The notes: a model not told the origin generated them from the letters alone. Shown: positions 8,241-17,424, numbered from the stretch's first letter. The stretch: DNA of 64,000 nucleotides from Gammaproteobacteria bacterium HGW-Gammaproteobacteria-13 (GCA_002840155.1 PGZH01000005.1:470550-534549), one strand, 5' to 3'. Made by a program: numbers and translations.

Positions 8241-10017
8241 CGGCGTTAATCCACTCTTTCACAACCTGGGCTACGCGGCCTGGGTCTTCTGCGACCAGGC
8301 TCTTGATGGCGTTCAATTGTGCATCATACCCCTCACTCGGGCTCGGCAGGAGGATGCTTTGCGGGCCGCCCAGGCTTACGCGGTCCTCGGCCAGATCACC
8401 ACCCAGCGCGCCCATTTCGCCCAGTTCAACATCGCCATCGCGGCCATCGCTCTGGCCCTTGCCGCCACCGGTGATGTTGTTGAGCACCGGCCGCAGCACA
8501 CCAAACACCAAGATGAGGATAAACAGCACGCCGAGCACTTGCTTGACCACATCCCAGAACCACGGCTGGGTGTAGAACGGAATTTCAATCATCTCCTCAC
8601 CCAGCTGGGCGGAGAACGGCGTATTGATCACGCTGACACTGTCACCACGGGTGGCATCGAAGCCCACCGAGCCCTGTACCAGGCGGGTAAAGCGCGCCAA
8701 GTCATCACTGCTCCACGGCACCCGAGTGGTTTCACCGCTGGTCGCATCGATCTTCACCTGATCATCCACCACCACCGCTACCGACAGCCGGCGCAAACGG
8801 CCCTGCTGCTGCTTGGTGTAGCTGATCGAGCGATCCAGCTCGAAGTTGCGCGTGGATTGCTCGCGCTTGTCCGCCGGATACGGCGCCAGCATGGCCAGGC
8901 CAGTGGCTGGGTCGATAATCTGCGCGCCGTTGGCATCCAGCAACGGCTGCCCTGCGGCAATCGGACCAGGCACCGCCGCAGCGCCGCCGGCTTGCTCAGG
9001 GGCTGCCGCCGCACCCGGCGGCTGGTTGGCCAGGGCGCCCGGCACACCTTGCGGCGGCAGGCTGCTGGTGCGTTGTTCGTTGACCGACTGCTCGCTGCGC
9101 AGCGCCGGTTGATCGGGGTTGAACATTTCCGAGGTGGATTCCACCGCGCTGAAATCCACATCCGCCGACACTTCGGCCTTGTAGCGGCCCGAGCCCAGCA
9201 CCGGCTGCAGAATATTATGCACGCGCTGGGTGAACAGGCTTTCCATGCGGCGGCTGTAATCGAACTGCTTGCCGGCCATGGTCAGCTCGGACATTTCCTG
9301 AATATCCGAAAGCAAGTTGCCCTTCTGGTCGACCACGGTGACCTGGGCCTTGTCCATTTCCGGCACGCTGCTGGCGACCAGATTGACGATGGCCATCACC
9401 TGGCTTGGCTCCAGACCGCGCCCGGAATACAGCTCCACCAGCACCGAGGCGCTGGGCTTGCGTTCATCACGCACAAACACCGAACTCTTCGGAATGGCCA
9501 GGTGTACACGAGCGGCCTTGACGTTGTTCAAGCTGGAAACAGTACGTGCCAGCTCGCCTTCCAGGCCGCGGCGATAGCGGGTGGCCTCCATAAACTGGCT
9601 GGTACCCAGACCTTGTTCCTTGTCGAGAATTTCAAAGCCTACGCTATTGTCCTTCGGCGCAACGCCAGCAGCAGCCAGACGCATGCGAGCGCGAGCCAGG
9701 TCATCGGACTTGACCAACAGCGCGCCAGAGTTGGGTTCCACGGTGTATTTGATGGCGGCGGCGTCCAACGTCTCCATTACTTGGGACGCATCCATACCGT
9801 CGAGACTGCCATACAGCGGACGGTAATCGGGCTGCTGCGACCACAGCACCACGGCAAAACCGATAGCCACGCTGGCAGCCAGACCGACCAGCAGGCCGAT
9901 CTGGCGCAGCATCGACATATCGGCGAGGTTTTCCAGAAAGGTCAGGCCGAACAGCGGTTTCTTCGACTCATCACCACCGGTGGTGGCAGGTACGTTTGCA
10001 GCGACGGCTTCAGCCAT
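8233..10017 (-). CDS. fliF: Flagellar MS-ring protein FliF
   Basis: 594 residues. A first membrane helix at about 36-60 (GLLVGLAASVAIGFAVVLW) is followed by ring-building periplasmic domains of the secretin/YscJ type (IPKSSVFVRDERKPSASVLV). A Pro/Ala/Gly-rich linker near 310-350 comes next, then a second helix near 460-485 (VLGVLFILILVFGVL) and a C-terminal cytoplasmic tail that binds FliG. FliF is the first structure assembled in the basal body and houses the export gate. It starts 15 bases after fliE and overlaps fliG by 8 bases. Confidence 0.97.
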   Translation of the reverse strand: MAEAVAANVPATTGGDESKKPLFGLTFLENLADMSMLRQIGLLVGLAASVAIGFAVVLWSQQPDYRPLYGSLDGMDASQVMETLDAAAIKYTVEPNSGALLVKSDDLARARMRLAAAGVAPKDNSVGFEILDKEQGLGTSQFMEATRYRRGLEGELARTVSSLNNVKAARVHLAIPKSSVFVRDERKPSASVLVELYSGRGLEPSQVMAIVNLVASSVPEMDKAQVTVVDQKGNLLSDIQEMSELTMAGKQFDYSRRMESLFTQRVHNILQPVLGSGRYKAEVSADVDFSAVESTSEMFNPDQPALRSEQSVNEQRTSSLPPQGVPGALANQPPGAAAAPEQAGGAAAVPGPIAAGQPLLDANGAQIIDPATGLAMLAPYPADKREQSTRNFELDRSISYTKQQQGRLRRLSVAVVVDDQVKIDATSGETTRVPWSSDDLARFTRLVQGSVGFDATRGDSVSVINTPFSAQLGEEMIEIPFYTQPWFWDVVKQVLGVLFILILVFGVLRPVLNNITGGGKGQSDGRDGDVELGEMGALGGDLAEDRVSLGGPQSILLPSPSEGYDAQLNAIKSLVAEDPGRVAQVVKEWINADE

Positions 10018-10032
10018 GATTCAGCCCTACCC

Positions 10033-10362
10033 TTAAACCGGCATCTGCATAATGTCTTGATAAGCCTGAACCAGCTTGTTGCGCACCTGGGTCATGGCTT
10101 GAAAGGAAACGCTGGCTTTCTGCGACGCGATCATCACGTCCGTCAAATCCACGCCGCTGGTGCCCATCTCAAAGGCGGTTGCCAGCTTATTGGAGGCCTG
10201 CTGGGTTTCGTTGACCTTACCCACGGCCTGCCCGAGCATCTCGGAAAAGCTCGGCGCGCCAGGTTCAGGCGTGCTGGTGACAGGCTTCTGACGCGCCATG
10301 GCGTCGGCCTGCATGGAACGCATCTCCAGCATCAAGCGATTGAATTCAACACCCTGGCTCAT
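10033..10362 (-). CDS. fliE: Flagellar hook-basal body protein FliE
   Basis: 109 residues from the ATG at 10362 ([18 protein letters not shown]). A GTG-type start four codons upstream is possible but less typical. The conserved C-terminal helix ([20 protein letters not shown], then [16 protein letters not shown]) matches the FliE family. FliE joins the MS ring to the proximal rod and is among the first exported rod proteins. It is the first gene of the fliEFGHIJ operon, and a near-perfect sigma-54 site lies about 55 bases upstream. Confidence 0.95.
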   Translation of the reverse strand: MSQGVEFNRLMLEMRSMQADAMARQKPVTSTPEPGAPSFSEMLGQAVGKVNETQQASNKLATAFEMGTSGVDLTDVMIASQKASVSFQAMTQVRNKLVQAYQDIMQMPV

Positions 10363-10416
10363 CACTACCTCCACTGGCCGCGGTTTTTTGACGCGTCGCG
10401 GCGTTTGCAGAGGTAT

Positions 10417-10432
10417 TGCAACAAGGGTGCCA
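10417..10432 (-). promoter_or_regulatory. Sigma-54 promoter for the fliEFGHIJ operon
   Basis: The minus strand reads TGGCACCCTTGTTGCA, a full match to the RpoN -24/-12 consensus TGGCAC-N5-TTGCA with GG and GC 10 bases apart. It is about 55 bases from the fliE ATG. In Pseudomonas, fliE is a FleQ/RpoN- or FleR-dependent flagellar operon, which agrees with this site. Confidence 0.85.
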
Positions 10433-10456
10433 GATTATCGAACCGGCTCTCGGTGC

Positions 10457-10678
10457 CTATTTACGCACTTGCGAGCGGATATACAGCGCCTCGACCTTCT
10501 CCCGCGCCCAAGGAGTTTTGCGCAGGAAGGTCAAGCTCGACTTGATACTCGGGTCGCTTTTGAAACAGCGGATATCGATGCGCTCGGCCAGGCCGTCCCA
10601 ACCGTACTGGGCAACCAGGGCGGTGAGAATGGCTTCGAGGGTCACGCCATGCAGCGGGTCTTTCGGTGATTGAGTCAT
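10457..10678 (-). CDS. VF530 family (DUF2132) small DNA-binding-like protein
   Basis: 73 residues from the ATG at 10678. The open frame continues upstream without family resemblance, so that part was dropped. It carries the VF530 signature: [40 protein letters not shown] and [20 protein letters not shown]. The family was defined from structural genomics as a small fold proposed to bind DNA; no physiological role is established. It stands alone between the fliE promoter region and putP. I am confident of the family, not of a function. Confidence 0.85.
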   Translation of the reverse strand: MTQSPKDPLHGVTLEAILTALVAQYGWDGLAERIDIRCFKSDPSIKSSLTFLRKTPWAREKVEALYIRSQVRK

Positions 10679-10783
10679 GCAGAACCTGTACGAACAGCTC
10701 GATTGAGGCAAACCCCGCCACCTTAGCCAAACCAGCGGCCAATCGAAAGCGCAGCGCGGCGTCTGAGACTTTATTTCGAGCAT

Positions 10784-10819
10784 AAAAAAAGCCGGCCCAC
10801 ACCAAAGGTGCGGGCCGGC
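10784..10819 (-). terminator. Intrinsic terminator after putP
   Basis: GCCGGCCC at 10791-10798 pairs with GGGCCGGC at 10812-10819, with further pairing toward the loop. On the minus strand the stem is followed by seven T residues (10784-10790). It lies about 90 bases beyond the putP stop. Confidence 0.9.
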
Positions 10820-10907
10820 GAAGCACTATCGGGTCGCACGCACATCGCCGCGAAACAGCTTCGCGGGGCAACTGAGCGACCAGTCAGTTGCCAGGTATCT
10901 CAAGCCA

Positions 10908-12395
10908 TCAAACCGACTGGTATTCCTTCTCGGCTTCGTCGAAGCGTTTGATCATGCTGGCCGATGGGCCGTTGCCGATCTTGCTGAACACCAGAATGGC
11001 GATGGTGGCGAAGATAAAGCCTGGGATGATTTCGTACAGGCCCAGGTGGCCGAGGAAGTTCTTCCACAGGATTACGGTCATGGCACCGACCAGCATGCCG
11101 GCCAACGCGCCGTTGCGGGTCATCTGCTTCCAGACCAGCGAAAGGATCACCACCGGACCGAACGCAGCACCGAAGCCTGCCCAGGCGTAGGACACCAGGC
11201 CCAGCACGCGGTTTTCCGGGTTGGCAGCCAGCATGATGGCAACGATGGCAATCAGCAGCACCATGCCACGGCCGACCCATACCAGTTCGGTCTGCGAAGC
11301 ATCTTTACGCAGGAAGGCTTTGTAGAAGTCTTCGGTCAGGGCACTGGAGCACACCAGCAACTGGCAGCTCAGGGTGCTCATGACCGCAGCGAGAATGGCA
11401 GACAGCAGAATGCCGGCGATCCACGGGTTGAACAGCAGCTTGGCCAGCTCGATAAATACGCGCTCTGGGTTCTCGGTCACCGGGCCTGCGAGGTCCGGGT
11501 TGGCGGAGAAGTACGCAATACCGAAGAAGCCCACAGCCACGGCGCCTGCCAGGGTCAGGATCATCCAGGTCATGGAGATACGACGGGCTGCTGGAATCGA
11601 CTTCACCGAGTCAGCGGCCATAAAGCGCGCGAGGATATGCGGCTGGCCGAAGTAGCCCAGGCCCCAAGCCATCAGCGAGATCACGCCAACAAAGGTCGCG
11701 CCTTTGAGCATGTCGAAGCTGGTAGCGTCTTTCAGTTCGATCGCTGCGAAGGTGGCATCGGCACCACCGGTGGCGATCAGCACCACGATCGGGGTGAGGA
11801 TCAGGGCGAAGATCATCAGCGTGGCCTGCACAGTGTCAGTCCAGCTTACCGCCAGGAAACCACCGATAAAGGTGTAGGCGATGGTCGCTGCAGCACCGGC
11901 CCACAGAGCGGTCTCATAGGACATGCCGAAGGTGCTTTCAAACAGGCGGGCACCGGCTACAACGCCCGAGGCGCAGTAGATGGTGAAGAACACCAGAATC
12001 ACCAGCGCGGAGAAGATGCGCAGCACGCGGCTGCTGTCTTCAAAGCGGTGGGTGAAGTAATCCGGCAGGGTCAGGGCGTTGCCGTTGTGCTCGGTCTGCA
12101 CACGCAGACGGCCAGCAACGAACAACCAGTTCAGGTAAGCCCCCACAATCAGGCCGATGGCGATCCAGCCTTCGGACAAACCGGACAGGTATACCGCGCC
12201 CGGCAAGCCCATCAGCAGCCAGCCGCTCATGTCCGATGCTCCCGCCGACAAGGCGGTAACAAAACTGCCCAGGCTGCGACCGCCCAGGATGTAATCGGAA
12301 AGGTTCTTGGTGCGCATGTACGCGAACAGGCCAATCAGCACCATGAGCGCGATGTACACCACGAAGGTGACGAGCATCGGAGTATTTGCAGTCAT
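10908..12395 (-). CDS. putP: Sodium/proline symporter PutP
   Basis: 495 residues from the ATG at 12395 (MTANTPMLVTFVVYIALMVL). The frame extends 50 codons further without membrane or family character, and that part is excluded. About 13 hydrophobic segments are visible, with the sodium:solute symporter motifs GASDMSGWLLMGLPGA in TM2 and GLGYFGQPHILARFMA in the middle. These match PutP of the SSS family, which brings proline into the cytoplasm with sodium. putA is not in this window. A perfect 12-bp palindrome overlaps the Shine-Dalgarno region. A strong terminator follows the gene. Confidence 0.93.
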   Translation of the reverse strand: MTANTPMLVTFVVYIALMVLIGLFAYMRTKNLSDYILGGRSLGSFVTALSAGASDMSGWLLMGLPGAVYLSGLSEGWIAIGLIVGAYLNWLFVAGRLRVQTEHNGNALTLPDYFTHRFEDSSRVLRIFSALVILVFFTIYCASGVVAGARLFESTFGMSYETALWAGAAATIAYTFIGGFLAVSWTDTVQATLMIFALILTPIVVLIATGGADATFAAIELKDATSFDMLKGATFVGVISLMAWGLGYFGQPHILARFMAADSVKSIPAARRISMTWMILTLAGAVAVGFFGIAYFSANPDLAGPVTENPERVFIELAKLLFNPWIAGILLSAILAAVMSTLSCQLLVCSSALTEDFYKAFLRKDASQTELVWVGRGMVLLIAIVAIMLAANPENRVLGLVSYAWAGFGAAFGPVVILSLVWKQMTRNGALAGMLVGAMTVILWKNFLGHLGLYEIIPGFIFATIAILVFSKIGNGPSASMIKRFDEAEKEYQSV

Positions 12396-12951
12396 TGGGG
12401 AGCTCCCCTCTTGATTGTTGTTATTCCAGCAACAGGGAGTAGCCCCCATTGCCAACGTGGCATTGCACGCCTGCCTATGCAGGTGAAGCCGCTTACCGCA
12501 ACCGAGGCACAAAGGCCCCAATACAACAACGGGCGCATGCCGCAAGACAGTCGCCCGTAAAAATCCTTTTAAATACCCGCCAGCGCCTTACACCCGGCCA
12601 GGCTCGGCACGCACTCAACGCTTTGGTAAACGCTGCACGCCGGTAAAAATTCAGCATCAATCGCCACGGCCTGTATTAGGTCTAGCCCAACTGCAGCGGC
12701 TTGCCGGGGCAAGCCTGTGGGCAGAAACCTGCGCACCGCGTAAATCGAGCACGGAATTTAGTGGCAGAGGCATGACCGCTTCTTACAAAAAGCTCTGGAG
12801 TTTTTGCAAAAAACTCCAGGCACAGGAACTTCCTGCAAACAGCTGTTTAAAGCGCAAGGCCAAAGATTTCGCCGATCACGGCCATCCATCGCTACTTATA
12901 CCAGGCGTGTAACGGCCATCTAGACTGCATCCATAAGGCTGGAGGTGTGCG
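12396..12951. other. Divergent intergenic region between putP and the HDOD gene
   Basis: 555 bases with no convincing gene. GGGGAGCTCCCC at 12397-12408 is a perfect palindrome covering the putP ribosome-binding site. It could sequester the site in mRNA or be an operator. A second inverted repeat at 12795-12819 has arms CTGGAGTTTTT and AAAAACTCCAG, separated by a three-base centre. Promoters for both flanking genes must lie here, but I could not place them with confidence. Confidence 0.6.
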
Positions 12952-13809
12952 TTGCAGAGCGAAGCATCCGATTACTCAATCTACCGGCGCGTAGTCTCGC
13001 AGTTGATGCAGGGCGAAGAGCAATTGCCCAGCCTGCCGACCATTACCCTGGATATCCGCCGTGCCCTGGGTGACCCGAATATTTCGTTAAATGCCCTGGT
13101 GCGCCTGATCAGTCGCGACCCGGCCCTCAGCGCCCTGCTGATGAAACATGCCTCCAGCGCGCTTTATCGCCATACCTTGGCGCCCAAGACGCTGCACGAA
13201 GTAATCGGTCTGCTCGGTATGACGGAAGTCGACCGAATCACCATGGTGCACAGCATCAAAAGCCTGTTCACCCTGCACAGCCCGGGGCATAAGCGGCTGT
13301 TTGTTGATGCCTGGGAGCGCCTGGTGATCAAGGCCAGCACCAGCGCCATGCTGGCCCGCCTGCTGGGCCATGTGACCGCAGAACACGCGCTGCTGGCCAG
13401 CTTGCTCAGCGAAGTGGGCACCCTCGCCGTGCTCTCGGCGTTCAGAAATGAAAGCGTCACGCCCTCCAGCGAGCTGTATTACAAGCTGTGCCGCGAATAC
13501 AGCAAATCGCTCGGCATCATCGTGCTGAAGAAATGGTCGGTGCATAACGAATATATCGAGATCATCCGCGACACCGGCAACTGGCAACGCAGCCCCGGGC
13601 ATAGCCTGCAATTGCTCGATCTGGTCAACCTGGCGCTCTACCACGCCATCAAGGAACGCACCCCCGACGCCGAACTACCAATACTGCAAGAGCTAGCCGC
13701 CTACCAAAAGCTGATGCCGCCACAGGACTTTATCGGGGAGAACGGCGAACTCAGCCTGGTGATCAGCCACCGCGCCGATATTCTGGCGATTGCGCAGACC
13801 TTGCGTTAG
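12952..13809 (+). CDS. HDOD domain protein
   Basis: 285 residues read from a TTG at 12952, with GGAGG seven bases upstream; no ATG fits. The HDOD core spans about residues 20-215: LPSLPTITLDIRRALGDPN, then LISRDPALSALLMKHASSALYR, LHEVIGLLGMTEV and LLASLLSEVGTLAVLSAF. HDOD domains are HD-superfamily relatives that lack the catalytic metal-binding His-Asp set and usually act as signalling or scaffold modules. No second domain is evident. The gene is divergent from putP, and its stop codon overlaps that of the globin gene by three bases on the other strand. The exact pathway is unknown. Confidence 0.85.
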   Translation: MQSEASDYSIYRRVVSQLMQGEEQLPSLPTITLDIRRALGDPNISLNALVRLISRDPALSALLMKHASSALYRHTLAPKTLHEVIGLLGMTEVDRITMVHSIKSLFTLHSPGHKRLFVDAWERLVIKASTSAMLARLLGHVTAEHALLASLLSEVGTLAVLSAFRNESVTPSSELYYKLCREYSKSLGIIVLKKWSVHNEYIEIIRDTGNWQRSPGHSLQLLDLVNLALYHAIKERTPDAELPILQELAAYQKLMPPQDFIGENGELSLVISHRADILAIAQTLR

Positions 13810-14225
13810 CGATCAATCACCTGCGCACGCATCGGCGCAAGCCGCGCCAGCAGGCGGTTTTGCGCCGGCATGGGCACGCCCTGAGCGCTCATTGCATCCT
13901 GCAGGTTTTCCACCAGAGCGTTGAAGTCGCTGGGGGTGAGGTTCTGGCCCTTGTGGCTTTCTTCCATGCTGTCGCCGGTGTAGGTGCAGGGGCCGCCGGC
14001 TTCAACGCAGATCTGCTCCACCAGCTTGTCGCGCAAGCGCACGATGTCGATATTCTCGAAATGCCGAACGATGCGCGGGTCTGCGGCAATATTCAGCAGC
14101 ATGCCTTCGACGATGCGGGTAATCCCGGCCTGCTCACCGAGATCACGGTACAGGCTGTCGTCTTTCGGCGCCTGCTGGGCGCAGGCAGTCAGGCTCAGAA
14201 CAATCACCAGCAGCAGACTGCGCAT
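13806..14225 (-). CDS. Lipoprotein truncated hemoglobin (group I)
   Basis: 139 residues. An N-terminal lipoprotein signal ends in LTAC (Cys15), followed by a group I truncated globin: SLYRDLGEQAGITRIVEGML at 24-43, the helix around RHFENIDIVRLRDKLVEQ, and the proximal His91 in ESHKGQNLTPSDFNALVENL. Cys73 and Cys80 flank a Gly-rich turn and could form a disulfide if the protein is exported. Truncated globins bind O2 or NO. An exported, lipid-anchored form beside a cupredoxin and a c-di-GMP protein suggests a sensing or NO/O2-handling role in the periplasm (inference). Only two bases separate it from the upstream DUF3034 gene, so it is the last gene of that operon. Confidence 0.85.
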   Translation of the reverse strand: MRSLLLVIVLSLTACAQQAPKDDSLYRDLGEQAGITRIVEGMLLNIAADPRIVRHFENIDIVRLRDKLVEQICVEAGGPCTYTGDSMEESHKGQNLTPSDFNALVENLQDAMSAQGVPMPAQNRLLARLAPMRAQVIDR

Positions 14226-14227
14226 GC

Positions 14228-15085
14228 TTAGAAACTCCCCTGCACTGACAGGTAAACCCCATCCTGATTATCCAGCGTGGCGATTTCCCCCAGGCGCGCA
14301 TAGGCCAGCACCACGGCCAGGTTCTTGTTGGGGAAGTAACCGAGAAACAGATCGGCCCAGTCACTTTCGCCGGCAAAGCTTAAGTTGTCCGGCTTCTCGC
14401 GGTACTCCACACCCAGCGCCCAGCGCGGGTTGAACAGCACGGCAACTGAGCCTTCCTTGAGCACGGAATGGCGATCACGGCGATCCCCACCAAAACCCAG
14501 CAGTCCCAGCTCGTTGGCCCGGCTGTAACGCAGGCCACCATTGAGCAGCAGGTTGTAGCCAAAAGCGCCGCCGAGGATCAACCGGCTGGCAGTGATATAG
14601 CCCTCGGTGTCTTCACTGCGCTGGGCACCCACCAGGCTGGGAATCAGAAAATCCTTCTGGCGTTTGTGCTGAATGCCCAATGACACCTGCGGCAGCGGGT
14701 CGTAGATCAGGTCGCCAAACAGGCGCAGCTTGAGGCCGAAGATATCCTGACTCAGGCTGTTTTCCGGCAGATTGAGGTTGCGCGCCAGGGTGCCCAGATC
14801 AAAACGCTGACGGGCGTAGGACAGTTCGATACGGTTATCGAACGCGACGCCAATACCGGCCACATCCAGGCGGTAATCGCCGGTTTCCACCCGCGTGGCG
14901 AATACATCCGCGCCCCATTCGCCGCGCTCGCCATAGCCGGAAAGCACCGCCCAGGGTGTAATCCCGCCACCGGCCGCACCTTCAATGCTGCTGGCGCCAC
15001 CGGTGGCCAGCAAGCGGCCATCGGCCCAGGCCAGGTTGGCCAGCAGGCCGAGCAACAGGGCGATGCAGCGTGGCAGTTGAGTCAT
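14228..15085 (-). CDS. DUF3034 family outer-membrane-like protein
   Basis: 285 residues from the ATG at 15085 (a TTG two codons upstream is less likely). A signal peptide of about 23 residues ending in LAWADG precedes alternating beta-strand-like segments (RIELSYARQRFDL, LKLRLFGDLIYDPLPQVSLG, LAVVLAYARLGEIATL) and a terminal Phe, which is typical of outer-membrane barrels. It resembles the DUF3034 family, which has no assigned function. It starts two bases after the EAL-protein stop and ends two bases before the globin start, so it is in the middle of a tight operon. Barrel topology is inferred from pattern only. Confidence 0.8.
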   Translation of the reverse strand: MTQLPRCIALLLGLLANLAWADGRLLATGGASSIEGAAGGGITPWAVLSGYGERGEWGADVFATRVETGDYRLDVAGIGVAFDNRIELSYARQRFDLGTLARNLNLPENSLSQDIFGLKLRLFGDLIYDPLPQVSLGIQHKRQKDFLIPSLVGAQRSEDTEGYITASRLILGGAFGYNLLLNGGLRYSRANELGLLGFGGDRRDRHSVLKEGSVAVLFNPRWALGVEYREKPDNLSFAGESDWADLFLGYFPNKNLAVVLAYARLGEIATLDNQDGVYLSVQGSF

Positions 15086-15087
15086 GG

Positions 15088-17424
15088 TCAATGCACCAGG
15101 GTCGAGGAGGTATGGGTGTATTGCGCCATCCAGGTTTCAAAGGCTTGCGCCGCCAATGGCCGACTGATCAGGTAGCCCTGGGCGGTATCGCACTGCCAGC
15201 GCCCCAGCAGCTGCAGGCTGCGCTCGAATTCGACGCCCTCGGCCACGACTTTGAGGCCCAGGCTGTGGCTCATCTCGATGGTCGAGCGCACGATCACCGA
15301 GTCCTCACTGGCATCGTCCAGGTCGCGGATAAACGACTGATCGATCTTCAGCTCCTGCACCGGCATACGCTTGAGCTGCGTCAGAGAAGAATAGCCCGTG
15401 CCAAAGTCGTCCACCGACAGGCTGATGCCACAGGCCCGCAGACCATGCAGCACCTGCAGGGCGAGTTCAGGATTGAGCATCACCCCGCTTTCGGTGATTT
15501 CAAAAATCAGCTGCTCGGCCGGCACCTGGTATTCGGCCAACAGTGCGCTGACCCGCGCCGGTAACTGCGGATCGATCAGGTCGTCAGTGGAGATATTCAG
15601 CGACACCTGCACGCGCAGGCCGCGCCCGGCCCACTCGCGTAACTGACGCATGACTTCCTCGATCACCCAGGCGGTCAGCAGTTGGATGCTGCCGGTGCGC
15701 TCGGCCAACGGAATAAACTCCCCCGGCGAAACCATGCCCAGCACCGGATGCTGCCAACGCAGCAAGGCCTCGGCCTGACGCACCTGGCCGGCGGCAATAT
15801 CCAGTTTCGGTTGATAGTGCAACAGCAACTCGGCCTTGCTCGGCGCATGGCGTAGATCGCGAATCAAGCGGATCTGCCGCTGCTGGGCATCATCGCGACC
15901 GCGCTGGTAAACCTGCAGATGGCTGGGCATACCAGCAGCATCCTGCATGGCGATGCTCGCCCGGCGCAGCAGCTCTTCCGGGGCATTGCCATCGACCGGG
16001 TAGCTGGCAATGCCAATGCGGCAATCCAGGGCGAAGTCATGGGTGGCAACACGCAGCGGCTTGAGCAGCAGTTGCTGCACCTTGTCGGCGATGCCCACGG
16101 CGCTGTCGCTGTCGGTGTTCTCCAGCAGCAGGAGAAACTCGTCACCGATAATCCGCGCCACGCTATCGCCGGGGCGCAGAATCGCCTGCAGGCGCCTACT
16201 CAGCTGCTGCAGCGCCAGGTCGCCGCCCTCCGCCCCCAGGCTTTCATTAACCGCCCGGAAGTTGGCCACGCCCAGGTAGAGCAACGCCGTTGGCCGCCCA
16301 GCAGTGATCGCACTGCCCAGACGTTCCAGCGCCAGGGTACGGTTGGGCAGGCCAGTCAGCGCATCATGCAGCGCGTTGTGCGCCAGCTGCCGCTCACGCT
16401 CGGCAATGCCTTGCTGCATGGCCTTGAAGGCAGTGGCCAAACGCCCCAGTTCATCGCCGCGCTGCAAATCCAGGCTGGCCTGGTAATCGCCCTGGCGCAC
16501 GCGCTCGGCGACGGCCGCCAATTGCTGAACAGGCTGCGATACCGAACGCGCCAGCAACAAGGCGCCAACCAGGGAAGCGGTCAGCGCCACCAGGGCAATC
16601 AGCAGAATATTCTGATCAAGCGGGGCAAATGCCTGCTGCGCCTGGCTCAGGGATTTGTGCAGCAGCGCGCGCACTTCAAAGCCGTCACCACTGGCCAGCA
16701 CCAGAGTCTGATTGAGGTAGGACTCGTCGCCGATCAGGCTTATCGCATCATTGGCCAGCTCGGCCATGCTGCCCTGCAGCTGCTCACGCTGCGCCGGCTG
16801 CAGGGTGCTGATCCAGATATCGGCCACACCGTCCTGGGTCGCGCGCAGGGTCAGGTCCAGGTGGGTCAACTCACGCAATTCGGCGGCAAATACATCGTCA
16901 ACCTGAAAGCCCATCATCACCCTAGCAATCGGCAACGGCGCAGTCACTGTGGCCTGCACCAGCAGATAGATCTTGTCGGCAATCGGCATCAGAAAAATCT
17001 GCACGCCCTCACGCTGACGCTGCATCACCTGGGTACTCAGGCGCTTGGCCGTGTCACCGCTGATCTGCCGATCACTGCTGACTTCCAGGTTGCCATCGAG
17101 GCCCAGCATCATCACCGCGCTGGCGTTGATCCGGGCGCCATGGTTAAGCAGGGCCGAGCGAATGGTCTCGCTGTCCCCGCTGGCCACAGCATCCTTGAAG
17201 CCAAAATCGGCAGCCAGCACCTGCACCGCATCGTGCAACTGGCGGCCACGCACCTCGAGCAATTGCTGAAACACCAGGCTACCCACATCTAACTGCTCAC
17301 GGGCCTGGCTGCGTACGGCGGCATTGGTGGCGGTTTGTACGGCCGCATAGAGCGCGCCGACCACCACCAACAGCAGCAGTACCAGTACGCCGGCAATCCG
17401 TGCCTGAAAACTATTGCGCAGCAT
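15088..17424 (-). CDS. Membrane cache-HAMP-GGDEF-EAL c-di-GMP protein
   Basis: 778 residues from the ATG at 17424; two earlier in-frame starts are possible. TM1 is at about 8-28. A periplasmic sensory region of about 240 residues resembles a double cache, then TM2 near 277-298, HAMP (RSVSQPVQQLAAVAERVRQG), GGDEF (about 355-510) and EAL (about 530-770). The GGDEF signature is degenerate, reading ARIIGDEF with Ile for the first Gly, while the RPGD inhibitory-site motif is kept. The EAL domain has EALLR, FEITES, DDFGTGYSSL and EGVE, so a phosphodiesterase role is most likely. It overlaps the upstream cupredoxin gene by 14 bases, suggesting that the copper protein is its periplasmic partner. Confidence 0.9.
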   Translation of the reverse strand: MLRNSFQARIAGVLVLLLLVVVGALYAAVQTATNAAVRSQAREQLDVGSLVFQQLLEVRGRQLHDAVQVLAADFGFKDAVASGDSETIRSALLNHGARINASAVMMLGLDGNLEVSSDRQISGDTAKRLSTQVMQRQREGVQIFLMPIADKIYLLVQATVTAPLPIARVMMGFQVDDVFAAELRELTHLDLTLRATQDGVADIWISTLQPAQREQLQGSMAELANDAISLIGDESYLNQTLVLASGDGFEVRALLHKSLSQAQQAFAPLDQNILLIALVALTASLVGALLLARSVSQPVQQLAAVAERVRQGDYQASLDLQRGDELGRLATAFKAMQQGIAERERQLAHNALHDALTGLPNRTLALERLGSAITAGRPTALLYLGVANFRAVNESLGAEGGDLALQQLSRRLQAILRPGDSVARIIGDEFLLLLENTDSDSAVGIADKVQQLLLKPLRVATHDFALDCRIGIASYPVDGNAPEELLRRASIAMQDAAGMPSHLQVYQRGRDDAQQRQIRLIRDLRHAPSKAELLLHYQPKLDIAAGQVRQAEALLRWQHPVLGMVSPGEFIPLAERTGSIQLLTAWVIEEVMRQLREWAGRGLRVQVSLNISTDDLIDPQLPARVSALLAEYQVPAEQLIFEITESGVMLNPELALQVLHGLRACGISLSVDDFGTGYSSLTQLKRMPVQELKIDQSFIRDLDDASEDSVIVRSTIEMSHSLGLKVVAEGVEFERSLQLLGRWQCDTAQGYLISRPLAAQAFETWMAQYTHTSSTLVH

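Noticed and set aside
8197-10545. A 782-codon open frame opposite fliF and fliE
   Set aside because: It is the complement shadow of GC-rich flagellar genes, rich in His, Arg and Gln with no domain, and fliF/fliE are certain.
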